From: Glandiceps talaboti | Lineage: Eukaryota > Hemichordata > Enteropneusta > Spengelidae | Direction of reading: 5' to 3' | NCBI RefSeq assembly: GCF_964340395.1 | Contig: NC_135559.1 | Span: forward strand, 15,498,563 to 15,562,562 | Length of the DNA stretch: 64,000 bases | Shown here: in pieces, positions 10,827 through 22,059 of the stretch | Position numbering within the stretch: position 1 is the first letter of the stretch | Layout of the letters: every line of letters starts with the position of its first letter | The notes under the pieces: model-generated | Database searches by the model: none | Seen by the model: the letters and a program-made list of their open reading frames with translations, nothing else | What the model was told of the DNA's origin: nothing | Program-made: the position numbers and the translations under genes

Positions 10827-11640
10827 GTTTCACGCTAGCTTATCCCTGTGCGCCAGTGATTCAATAATATTCAGGCAATACAATATTACGAGTAAGTCAT
10901 TTTATCTTTTAAAAATGACAAAAAACGTTCCTAGTTGTATATAGTGCATCTTTAAAACCATACCATATGTGTATTCATCGCTATACTAGTATCCAATATT
11001 TTATTTTCATCTGTTTCAAGTCATGGAAATTTCCAAAACGTTTTAGACTATAATGATCAATCTATGAGTAACTCAAAATGACATTTATTCCCTAATGGCC
11101 TAATACTTTAAAATATTTAAAATACCAGTATTTAACAAGACCTTATTTTCATGACTTTCTCTTCATTTATTGTTGTGTTTATTACATTCTGCCGAAAGAG
11201 TAAATATGGTTGTCACTATTGACGACGTATTACTGCCTCATCAAATACAAATGAAATGATAGCGGCATGTTATCAATTTATAATGTTGAAACCAATATTA
11301 TTGGGAACAAGTCGAGTTCTGATATGAGTTTACCAGGTACAATATTTGTAGTGAATAAATTATTATCTCTACATCAAGGAAGAGTTAGCTATTAAAGTAT
11401 TATTCAAAACCTGTATCAGATTAGGATTGAAAGTGCTTTATTTATTTTGTTTCTCAGTATTCTTTCGAAATAATCAAGAAATTCAATGTTTAGTACTTGT
11501 TGCACCAAACCACTGAAAAACCTCTGTCAACAATTATTTTAGACAATATGTTTGGTGTTATGGCCGGACAAAGATTCATGATGACGATAATGATGACGTC
11601 GACGACGACGATGATGCATGTTGCTTCTCTCTACAATGTT
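10827..11640. other. Intergenic DNA, no gene seen (A)
   Basis: AT-rich sequence conserved in B (40682-41520). A short GAC/GAT-rich stretch at 11575-11615 precedes the next microsatellite. No protein family is recognised. Confidence 0.45.
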
Positions 11641-11649
11641 TGTCTATTT

Positions 11650-11800
11650 TGATGTTTGTTTGTTTGTTTGTTTGTTTGTTTGTTTGTTTGTTTGTTTGTT
11701 TGTTTGTGTCTGGCTGTCAGTCTTTTTAGCTGGTTGTCTGTCTGTTTGTCTGTGTGTCTGTGTGTCTGTGTGTCTGTCTGTCTGTCTGTCTGTCTGTCAT
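11650..11800. repeat. (GTTT)n and (GTCT)n microsatellite cluster (A)
   Basis: About 55 bases of GTTT units are followed by an imperfect stretch and then GTCT units ending near 11798. B equivalent: about 41530-41727. Confidence 0.93.
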
Positions 11801-11969
11801 TTACAGCATTCCACATATGCACATTATATTGTTTAGTGTCCGTTGTGGTGATGGTCGAATGGTAGAAATATTTATCACAAGATTTCGCATTATGCCGACT
11901 CATCTGGAAGCTTAATAAATAGAAACCTCATTGGGGTGTCAATACCAATATTATTCATGATGAGATTAT

Positions 11970-11971
11970 TA

Positions 11972-12028
<57 letters not shown>
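11970..12028. repeat. (CTGT)n array (A)
   Basis: About 15 perfect CTGT units. In B (41897-42024) the same array is about twice as long and has CTCT interruptions. Confidence 0.95.
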
Positions 12029-12294
12029 GTAAAATCTGTCATAAACAATCAGTCGGTAGTATATTTTATTTTTTGCGGAAATTGACACATGTTTGTGTTT
12101 TGTATGATATAATTCCACATCGAGTATTTTTGTAATTTTGTATTGTACTTTTAAAAGCCTAATTGAGGTATACATTTATAATTTTGTAGTATTATAACAA
12201 CAGTGGACTAGAAGATCATGTTATCGTGATGTCGTTAATTTTTGCCCAGTACTGCTCCATACTCTACGATGTTTGCGGGCGCATCGTAAGCATC

Positions 12295-12705
12295 TTATAT
12301 ACTTGTGAGATTATCCACTCTATTCTGAATACGATTGTTATTTAGTAATGACATTTCTAGTATGGATGACGAATTCTCAAAAGTATCAACTTGATTCTGA
12401 ATCCAATTATGATTGACCGATAGCGTTCAATTGAGATGTTGAGAATTCGATTCTAATTCTAAAAGTATCAACTTGATTCTGAATCTAATTCGGATTGAGC
12501 AATAGTGTTTCAATGGGGAGGTTAAGGAATTCGATTCTACTTCGATTTTTTAGTGTCGACTTGATTCCGAATCCGATTCGGATAAAGCAAATTATCCTGC
12601 CAATGCTATCCATTTTCTCAAATTCTTCAGCGTCGTGTCCAAGAAAACGATATCGCCATGTAGAATATGTGTTCTGAAGGACATTTGCAATGTCGTCGGC
12701 AAATA
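12295..12705. repeat. 400-bp dispersed repeat with internal units, copy A2
   Basis: Same element and edges as 7054-7454, and in the same orientation. It has an extra TTCGATTTTT insertion in the third internal unit. Because both A1 and A2 exist in segment B, their spread predates the large duplication. Confidence 0.8.
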
Positions 12706-13016
12706 AGTCGGTAAAGTCCCCAAAGGACCAGATGGGCTCATTAAATTGATTGTGGTCATCATATACTAGTGTACGACGATCATGCCCAATATGGCCAGAA
12801 GTAATGAAATGTTATATTAATCTATACATTTACAAAACTAGATTAACACCGAAATCATAAAAAAGTTATTCTCTGCATGACAAATCTCTCAAATTTCCTA
12901 CATCTGGAGTTAAAATTCAAACGTAATTCAAAAAGAATGCGCTGGTGAACTTGCTAAATTTTCATTCTTTTCTATGTGTAAATCTCTCTGTGAGGTCTCT
13001 GTCTCTCCCTCTCTCC

Positions 13017-13017
<1 letters not shown>

Positions 13018-13103
<86 letters not shown>

Positions 13104-13132
13104 CTCTCTCTCTCTCACACACACACACACAT
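13018..13132. repeat. (CT)n then (CA)n microsatellite (A)
   Basis: About 95 bases of CT repeat with one G interruption, then a short CA run. In B (42976-43082) the CT part is shorter and the CA part longer. Confidence 0.95.
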
Positions 13133-13340
13133 ACAGAAAGACGGTCTGTCGTTTAACTATTAGACAATCTATTCTGACATTCCATCCTTTAATAGAGAGC
13201 CTTTGAACAAAGTTAGCTGAATAGACCATTTATGGATATACAAGGTTATACAGATATGTCTTCTATCTTCATATTCTGTCCCAGATCAAGTTTCTGTTTT
13301 CGATGTATACTTTTCCTTGGTCAGTGCACTAAGACTTCTT

Positions 13341-13500
13341 CACACGGAGCCCGCAGGTGCTATGTTTGCCGGGCCTGGGTGACTCCAGGATAGCCTGTGG
13401 ACTGACTGGGAAAGCCTTGACAGTCCCACAGGAACGTGATATAGAGAGTGTAACATAACCCTGTCACATAGTCCCAAACCTGAATGGATCTCTGTAGCAT

Positions 13501-13561
<61 letters not shown>

Positions 13562-13627
13562 GCATAACAGAAAAACGGTGGGAGCAATTCCCAGCACAAA
13601 ATTAAAAAAAAAGAAAAAAGAAAAAAG
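13341..13627 (+). mobile_element. SINE body with poly(A) tail and 9-bp target-site duplication
   Basis: A 287-bp insertion flanked by AGACTTCTT at 13332-13340 and 13628-13636. Its sequence (CACGGAGCCCGC, GGTGCTATG, CCGGGCCTGGGTGACTC, GACTGACTGGGAAAGC, CAGTCCCACAG, an internal GT microsatellite, then TGCATAACAG and CAGCACAAAA plus an A-rich tail) is the same family as the minus-strand SINE in sulfatase intron 16. It is 5' truncated and lacks the tRNA head. It lies in a block absent from segment B. Confidence 0.85.
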
Positions 13628-14068
13628 AGACTTCTTGTGCAAAACCTTTATTTTGTAGAGATTTATTGGATTGACTAGGTAACATATTCATGACTGTGAT
13701 TTCCGATGCGAGTCGCAAACGAAAAAAGCGGGTACTCATGTGAAATAACACGGTGTTTCTACTAGTTACGCCACTATACTAACGAAATCAACAATATTGA
13801 CGAGTTGATCGTGTACGCTTAAAATAGGTACCACAAGTTGCTAAAATAAAAGTGGGGGATTGATTGGCGATGGTAAACCTTGATATATCTTTGAATAAAT
13901 GTTGTACAGTAAAAAACTAATTTCAATCGGTCATAAGGACCGACACGTTGCGATAGTTCTGCAAAGCTCTGTGTCCTTACGAAAATATGTTGATCTCGGA
14001 CTGACGGACGGACGGACGCTAATTTCGCACGCTGTTGAGTAATAATGCAGTATTTAACATTCTGTTTA

Positions 14069-14500
14069 TGGGTTTCCTGTAGCGGAGTGGATTGAGCTCG
14101 GGAATTTCTCTGTGAGCTACTCAAACCCAGAGTGAGTGTTCAACAGACTCGATGGGTATGTTTTATCACTCAGTCGTATCTGAATCACAAGAGGAGCGTG
14201 AATGGGGGAGGGTGGGGGTGGGGGGAGGGGAAAGACACTCCTGAAGTTATGACTAGAACTGCCAGGGATGACTACTCACATGGAGTTCGCAAGTGCTATG
14301 TTGCCGGGCCTAGGTACCCCGAGATAGCTTGTGGACTGAATCTTAAATTAACAGTTCCATAGCAAAGTGATATGGAGCGTGCAACAAAATCCCAAAAGTG
14401 AAAGCACTTCTCTAGAAAGTGTAGAAAGTATGGTTGTGTTTATGCGTGTATTCGTCTGCATAAAAAGAAACTCGCAGGGAGCAAGTAGCAGTTGTCAGCA
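14069..14500 (+). mobile_element. Older, diverged member of the same SINE family (A)
   Basis: It begins with a decayed tRNA-like head (TAGCGGAGTGGATTGAGC as an A-box remnant, CTACTCAAACCC at the B-box place). It continues with the family body: GAGTGAGTGTTCAACAGACT, TCACTCAG, GCTATGTTGCCGGGCCTAGG, AGCTTGTGGACTGA, and ATGGAGCGTGCAACAAAATCC. A G-rich insertion interrupts it at 14205-14232. B equivalent with an internal deletion: 43221-43475. Confidence 0.65.
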
Positions 14501-14681
14501 CGGATGAAAAAAATCTTTGTTATATATGTAAGGCAAACGTCAGTCGCTTTCCACAAACGTAGTGGCATACATTTTAAAACATATTTCACTGTACAAAATT
14601 CTTTTCTTATGCAATTAAACAGTACGTTGTCAAAGGATTACATATACTTGCTTAACTCTACGGACTTTGAAAATCATTTAA

Positions 14682-14710
14682 ACACACACACACACACACA
14701 CTCACACACA
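14682..14710. repeat. (CA)n microsatellite (A)
   Basis: A short CA array with one CTCA interruption. It is longer in B (43650-43692). Confidence 0.93.
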
Positions 14711-15640
14711 AACAAAACTGTGTTCTGTTGTGTGAAATGACCAGCTGAGTTAGTGATTGTGAAACAGTCGGGTGAACGACTCGGAGTAGTGCCCAGCGCC
14801 CCTGGGGATCGGAGAAAATGGGAAAATATAAACAGTTGAGGACGCTTTCCTTTAAGAAACTACAAATGAATAACAAACTCAAAACAATAGAGGAATATGC
14901 GACTTACACATCCCCCAAGGGACTGGTACCAGTCTAAGGAATACATACAGTGTAAAATATTTCAATAACGGTCACTCACCTGTACATCAGACGAAATGTT
15001 CAATCTGAAGGACTTTGTACCGACCCGTCATGTGTAATTAACCATCGTAAACAGATCTTGTACACCAAGTTTGAAAAATACACATTTGAAAGTATCATCT
15101 AGAGCAATGATTGTCCTTGCTCACGTGCACGCAAAAGCTATTGGCATTTCATTTCATTCAATTGATTCAATTCAATTGTATCGGTGTCGGGAGTCGGTCG
15201 AGCCGAATGGTAGTATTTACGATGTATCATAAAAAGTTTTAATTTCCATCGCCGCATATGAAAACATCATGGTCTCTACAACGTTGTATCTACCTGTATG
15301 TTTATCCATTCCTGTCATGATTATTTTATGATATACACTCTACAAAATTGTGGAAGTCGATATTGTTCTTTTGCAGTACCATATTTCTTTCGTGATTTGT
15401 CTTCACTTTTGTTTGTTATAATTATGCTAGTCCATTTCTAAGGTTTCAATGTTATCAATGTTTCCAATCCAAGTTCAACCTTCTTGACATACTCTAGTCT
15501 CACCTGATGGACTATCAAGAATATGGTCAAAAAATCTGTTATTTGACGCTGTCAGGGAATGCTGTCAGCGAAAGTAGACAGGCATGACTGACCAACCATT
15601 TATGAATCATTGTGGAATCAGTAATCAATTAATGTTAATA
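14711..15640. other. Intergenic DNA, no gene seen (A)
   Basis: Conserved with B (43693-44610). I recognise no ORF, RNA gene or repeat beyond a short (ATCC)n run at 15669-15684 just to the right. Confidence 0.4.
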
Positions 15641-16470
15641 ATCCTCAAATGGAGAGTGGTGTTGCTAATCCATCCATCCATCCACTCACTGGTCACTATA
15701 TCAAAATCTGGGACAATACTTTCATTTGTTTCTTATAGCCATTATATTTATTATTAAAGAAATTACTCGCCTAATTACCTTCTCTGACTTTACTGCCCAC
15801 ATTGATAATTTATTTAAGCAGATAGGTAATTATACCCATTTACAAACTTTGTAGATTTCACACCTGTCTCTTTTTACTTTTCACTTATTAAATAATCATG
15901 TTGCTCATGATACAGACCTTGATATAGATATAGTCCCCAATTCATACCCTACCGGTTTTGCTACTCATGACATAGTTGACATACCTAAAGTTAACCTGAC
16001 ACAAAACAAAAGCAGTATTAAATATGCACGTACTCATCAATGGAACTCCCTACAGAGCCACCTTAAACACATAGCTCATAGAGACAGTTTCAAAACAACT
16101 TGAAAAGCTCACCTGAACAATTTTCGTAGGAAACAGGTGTATATATTTCTTTAACTTGGTATCAATTTTATATCAAATGTTCTCCGACATGTATTTATTA
16201 TGTTAATCATTATTAATATCATATCATATTAGTCTATTTATTACGACTACTGTTGATATCTCCTTTCTTCTCTTTCAATTTTGCACAGTTACAGACGTGT
16301 ACTTTTTTCTTGAATATTTATTTCGCCAGGGTCTCAGCATCGACTAGTTCAGCTCTATCTATTTCTGTGATCCTCACCTGGTGTATTATCCCGATAACCT
16401 CTTTGAAATGTTCATATTTTGATACGTTTTGTATCTGGTGAATAAATCAATTCAATTCAGTTCAGTTCAG
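15640..16470 (+). mobile_element. 5'-truncated CR1/L2-like LINE directly upstream of the sulfatase promoter (A)
   Basis: A plus-strand frame across about 15820-16105 ends in KYARTHQWNSLQSHLKHIAH followed by RDSFKTT and a stop. This is the WN...L...FK C-terminal signature of non-LTR reverse-transcriptase ORFs. The 3' end is GGTGAATAAATCAATTCAAT followed by TTCAG/ATCAATC units. A 2-bp indel relative to B shifts the frame upstream. It is a different element from the LINE at 3848-4481. B equivalent: 44610-45440. The left limit is approximate. Confidence 0.65.
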
Positions 16471-16502
16471 ATCAATCAATCAATTCAATGTGGTACCTGT
16501 AA

Positions 16503-16826
16503 GCCAATCAAGTAAAAGTAAATCACGTGATTTCTTTCTAGTCACCAATTGGTTGATCATCCCATACCAAAGGTTAGTAGTGGCATACGACGTGGCATCA
16601 TTTAGCCAGTCAAATAGGGACATATCATGTGATTTGCTTCTATTAATACGTGATTGGTGAAACTGCTGTGTAGTTTCGGCGTTTCAATGGTGACAGGGGG
16701 TGCATATCTCGATATCTTTAATGTTATTTGATTACGTAGATGTCTGATTGGTTGAAAGAAGAAATACCATCCGGTCATTTTGGGTTGAATTTCTATATAT
16801 GTGGTGTCCGTCAAGAGATAATTTCA
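16503..16826 (+). promoter_or_regulatory. Promoter of sulfatase copy A: TATA, initiator, CCAAT and E-boxes
   Basis: TATATAT at 16794-16800 lies 32 bases upstream of a perfect initiator match, TCATACC, whose A is 16826. An inverted CCAAT box (ATTGG) at 16747-16751 is about 77 bases upstream of that A. Further out, two related modules about 108 bp apart (from 16503 and 16612) each hold GCCARTCAA, a TCAYGTGATTT E-box (TCACGTGA at 16523-16530; TCATGTGA at 16625-16632) and a CCAAT/ATTGG element. TCACGTGA and TCATGTGA are preferred sites of MiT/TFE-type bHLH-zip factors, which drive lysosomal genes in other animals. That link is inference. Confidence 0.7.
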
Positions 16827-16873
16827 TACCGTCTCCAGTGGAGCAGAGAAACTCAGTTCTAACAGCTTTCTAG
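16826..16873 (+). other. 5' non-coding exon 1 of sulfatase copy A
   Basis: From the predicted start at 16826 to the donor TAG|GTGAGT at 16873/16874. The next exon starts after TTTCAG at 18437 with 15 untranslated bases before the ATG. The B exon ends at 45844. Confidence 0.6.
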
Positions 16874-17040
16874 GTGAGTATAGATTATTTTATGTTTGCT
16901 GCTTTTCACCCTCGGGAGCTGATTAGATGTGTGAAATGCTAGAATCAGGCTGTGGGTGGACGTATCGACTAGCGACAGCTTCAACAAAAAGGAACTTTAA
17001 TAAGCCTATACCTGTTGCAACACTAAAAGTGTAAGGTTCC

Positions 17041-17498
<458 letters not shown>

Positions 17499-17644
17499 TA
17501 AACCATGAAGGTTTGACAAACGAGCTACAAGTTCATCGACAGTTGGCAGTTTAAACACGAACATATTGTCTTCATAAACTTAAAGTCACCTTGGTATAAT
17601 AACTGTGTATACATAGATGTAAGAAAAGATAAAATGCATACGAA

Positions 17645-18355
17645 ACGATGTGTGGAGTAAAACTGGGACATAAACTTTATTTCGTGATAGCTTTGTTTTG
17701 TGACCGCTGTATCATGTCAGAATTCAGGGGTCCTTAATTTGGCGTAAATTATTATTCTTTATCACAAATCCAAGCGCAGTAATTACAAATTCATGACAGT
17801 AGGGGGAGTTAAAAAACAGCTTGCGTTTTTACCTTTAAACAAAGGATACAGTGGTTCCTAGTATCTTGAAATGTGTGAACTGATAAAAAACTGGAACATA
17901 GACTTTTGTTTCATGACTGCTCTGTGTCCGGCCTCACGGACTCACTCAAAACCGGAGCCAGATGAATCAGATGCTTACGGCTGTTCTGAGTCAAAAACCA
18001 AGTCACGAATTCTCAAAGATTCGTTAGCCATCAAACATTCGACGCTTTGGTCATTACAATAATTAAATTACAATTAGACACTAAAATAACAATAGTGAGG
18101 AACATAAAATAACTTGAATCACGTCTCTAGTCCTACGAGGCAGTATTTATTGTCTTTAAACCTATTGGGATAAACGATAGTCCTTCCTTTAACTAAGTGT
18201 TTGGTGACATCCAAACACAGTGTCATGTCTGAATTCAGGGGGCCTTAATTTGGCGTCAAATCACAAATTCATGACAGTAGGGTAAGTTTACAAAAATTTT
18301 AGGTGTTTACCTTCAAGCAAAGGACAAATTGGTTCTTAGTATCTTAAAATGTATG
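17645..18355. repeat. Diverged tandem duplication inside intron 1 (A)
   Basis: Unit 1 (about 17650-17870) and unit 2 (about 17873-18355) share the same series of phrases: GTGTG(G)A..AAAACTGG(G/A)ACATA, TGTCATGTC(T/A)GAATTCAGGG followed by CCTTAATTTGGCGT, AATTCATGACAGTAGGG, and TAGTATCTT(G/A)AAATGT. Unit 2 carries about 285 extra bases in the middle. It lies just upstream of coding exon 2. B equivalent: about 46845-47555. Confidence 0.6.
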
Positions 18356-18451
18356 ACGTTTCTGTGTCAATCATTAGTTTATAAATATATAATACACTAG
18401 AATTAACTTTAATCCTTGTTACTCATTTTGTTTCAGATTGTGAAAAAGAAA

Positions 18452-21400
18452 ATGAAGTTCATACTTACAATCTGGTTATTAGTTCTATTTATCCACGTGT
18501 CGTACTCCAGCTCCAGCTCCAAATCCGACTCCGACTCCCAGGAAGATGGTAGGTGTTGTTGTGAAGACCGTTTATTACATTCTGAATATTGGTCTGCGCA
18601 GCCTATCTGCGCATGTTTACCGTGCAATTGGTTGATATTCCAGTGCAATCCTACATAGTTCTCGATATTCATAGAATTTTGAGAGTTTGAATCTTTGAAA
18701 ACAACATGACAGACTTATTATTATTATTTAATAATAAACTTAAGACTGTTGAAAATGGAAATTCCGGTAAATTTCATGCAGAATAGCAATATTTTTACCG
18801 ATTGATAACAAAATGCATCATGACTTTCCCAAGTGACATTTTACCGACGCAAAGAACGATACGTAAAGTGAAATGAAAAACAAGTTTACAAAAAACAATG
18901 AACAGGAAATTAAACGAGGTAATGTCAAGAAGATATGTGGCCCATTTTGACAATTAGTTGGTATGTCATTGTAGAAATTAAAATCTCTAGCTGATGAACG
19001 ATGACTAAAACCGAATTATCGAAAAATCAAAATTGCTTGGAAATTGTGATTGTCATTTTACATTAGTAGTGACAATTCAGAATTTTGACAAAATTCGTGA
19101 GTTATCATGCATGTTGTAAACTTTAACATGGTTTGTTTTGATCATATTTTATTTTCATACGGTCGAAAAACTAGCCCCCCAAAAACTGCAATAGTCGACA
19201 GTACGTTGACTGCGCTATATTTCTAAACACAAATAAATATATGTTCTTGAATATCCTTGCATTGACAGATATTACGTTGCAAGGATTCATCGATATAGAA
19301 TTTAACAACAAATCGAATAATGTATGAGACATGCTTAAGCCGTGTGTTTTTCTTAGCCCAGGCCCTTTGACCACATATATGTTTTATTTGGTAAAGGCGT
19401 GTATCTTTTGCAAAGATTTGCTTTGAAAAATTAAAATTGAAAACATAAATTCATTTGGAAAGTAATGTGATAGCATGTGTAACCAAACAGTGCCAGCTAT
19501 GTTGCATGTGAAGTAGTAGTAACATTTCGGGAATATTTTATTTATTGGATATAAATTTGAATGTTCTCGTTCAATAAATTTTACATTTTCATATCAGAAT
19601 GTTTTACTAAAAGACTGTATGATAGAAAAAGTACTGTACAATTTCAATAATACAATCGGATTATTTACTTGTATTTTCTTGTTCATTTGCTCATATTTTC
19701 CAAGTCAAAGTCAAACAACATTGCTAGCTGTTGTTAAGTCCCAGGTCTGAACTGAACTCTAATTTTCAATCCCGGATCAGTATCTCCACATTTCCCTACG
19801 TGTATTAAGCGAACATTTTCTCAAACGCAGTCACAAAAGGGCAACCATTTTCAAAAAACAGAGTGACAGTAGTCCAATGTTAGGAGATAAAAATGTGTAA
19901 CACTCACTACAATGGCAGTTTGGAAGGCGCATTATGAAGTCTGTCAGCGTGTTACATGGTCAAAGTCATCCAGTATAATTAGTGGCATATTAATATGCAA
20001 ATTAGGCCTTTAATACATTCGATGGGTTGGATGAATTGAATTGATGTCACGTTTGAAGCTATAGATAGTGGATATAGATTTGTGTGATATCTGGATACTG
20101 TAGAGTATATTTTTTATTTTAAATTTTCAATCCCTCCAGAAATGCAATCACGTAATTCAACTTCGTTTCACTTCCTAAACAGTAAGCCATATAAGATTTC
20201 AAATCTGGTTTCTATGGGCTACGAAATAAAAATTCACCAAATTTGCAACTAGCAATTGTCTTTCTAGAATGGACACGCGTTTATTGTACGTGTTTTTTTA
20301 TATCTCTCTTAGAAAAGAAGCCACATATCGTATTCTTTTTATCGGACAATTCAGGTAAGAAATATTTCATTGATATGACATTGATTGGAGGCTAACGTTA
20401 TGGTTAAATGTCGGGCTCTGTAACATATAAATTACAATTGTGAATTCATGTAAGTTGTTTACTCTAAGACTTGTCAGGCTTATCAAATAGCAAAGTTTTG
20501 ATACATTTATTCCGTTGCGTGCATAATGAATTCAAACTACACATTGCAGAATTACCTTGCATTACATGCGTAGTAATCTGGTTGTATGAATACCTTATGA
20601 TTTTTCATTGTTAAGAAACTGTTACTGTTTGAAAACGGTATGGCAGAGATCATCGAATGCCAATTTTCTCCACAACAATTCCAGTTAAAAGTAGATGTTT
20701 ATGTTTCCATTTTCTACTCACATCAAGAATGACTTCGACTTAAAACAACTACATGTGACATTTGCAAAATGCTGATAAAAACATTTTTTCTCCCAGGCTG
20801 GAGTGATGTCTCTTGGAACGATGAAACGGGTGTTATGCAAACACCTAATATGGAAGCATTGGCCAGAAGTGGAGTCATTTTAAACCAAACATACGTTCAG
20901 CCAATCTGCACACCGTAAGTAAACTAACCCATAGTTAATTTATTAACATAGAGCCCTTAATATTGGAAACATTTTATAAATGACAGGAGTAAAGAATATC
21001 ATTGAAATTTAGTTTTATTGTTAACTTCCTTAACGATTACAGCATTGTCTTTCGGATGTTTTATTGACAATAACATAAATATGTAGGCCAAAGGATTTGC
21101 TTCTATGTTATTTGCTATTTCATTCACTATGTATTTTCAAAGTGAAGTGATCTCGACAGATTGTTTGCTTCTACATATAAATATTTCCCGCCTAAATGTA
21201 AAGTGATATATTTCACGTTTACTGTGCATATAATTATAGAAAAATGTTACCCATCAACATCGATATGTCTACATTAAGTAATTTAATTATAATCGTTATG
21301 TAAAAGAATGTAACAAACATGTACAATTTACAATAATATAGTTCCATATTAACTTACATTCTACAGAACAAGAGCCGCCTTCACTACTGGTAGATACCCA

Positions 21401-22003
21401 TTTAAATTGGGACTTGGGGTAGGTAGAATTTGACTACACTATGTTTTCACAACCTAAGCGCTTTGTCAAACAGATTTTACGATGAGAGTATGTATGTATG
21501 TATGTATGTATGTATGTATGTATGTATGTATGTATGTATGTATGTATGTATGTATGTATGTGTGTGTGTGTGTGTATGTATGTATGTGTGTATGTATGTA
21601 TGTATGTATGTATGTACCTACGTACGTGTGTATGTATGGTAGTATGTATATGTATGGTATGTAGTAGTGTATGCCCCTGTCTGGCAAGTACATTTGCCCC
21701 TCACACAACTTGTGAGTGCAACTTACAACATGACCAACCATTTACAATTTATTATTTATATTTATTGTTGACAATTTTAGTAATCAGCGAATTTCTTTGT
21801 AATATTTGTAGCATGGTATGATTCTGCCACCTCAAGCAAGTTACCTGAGACCGAATGAATCCACCGTGGCTGAACAATTGAAACAACGAGGATATGCTAC
21901 ACATATTGTAGGAAAGTAAGTATGTAAACTGCATTAGTGGCTACACAAAAATAAAGTTAAGATACTGGTAGTCATTGCTCTGAACCATGCTAACGTTGTA
22001 TGC

Positions 22004-22059
<56 letters not shown>

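Noticed and set aside
11631-12175. Several ORFs of 65 to 90 codons on both strands rich in Val-Cys-Leu-Phe, Lys-Gln-Thr-Asn or Asp-Arg-Gln-Thr
   Set aside because: They are translations of (GTTT)n, (GTCT)n and (CTGT)n microsatellites. The same applies to similar ORFs at 1966-2243, 17244-17501, 21430-21821, 28124-28245, 29175-29396, 40440-40685, 41649-42223, 46387-46659 and 50623-51008.
16602-16814. 70-codon minus-strand ORF over the promoter, conserved in B
   Set aside because: Conservation is explained by the recent duplication. It overlaps TATA and CCAAT elements and has no recognisable motif.
18433-18672. 79-codon minus-strand ORF overlapping sulfatase exon 2, also present in B
   Set aside because: It is the antisense shadow of the signal-peptide exon. 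The poly-Leu/Glu run is the complement of the Ser/Asp codons.
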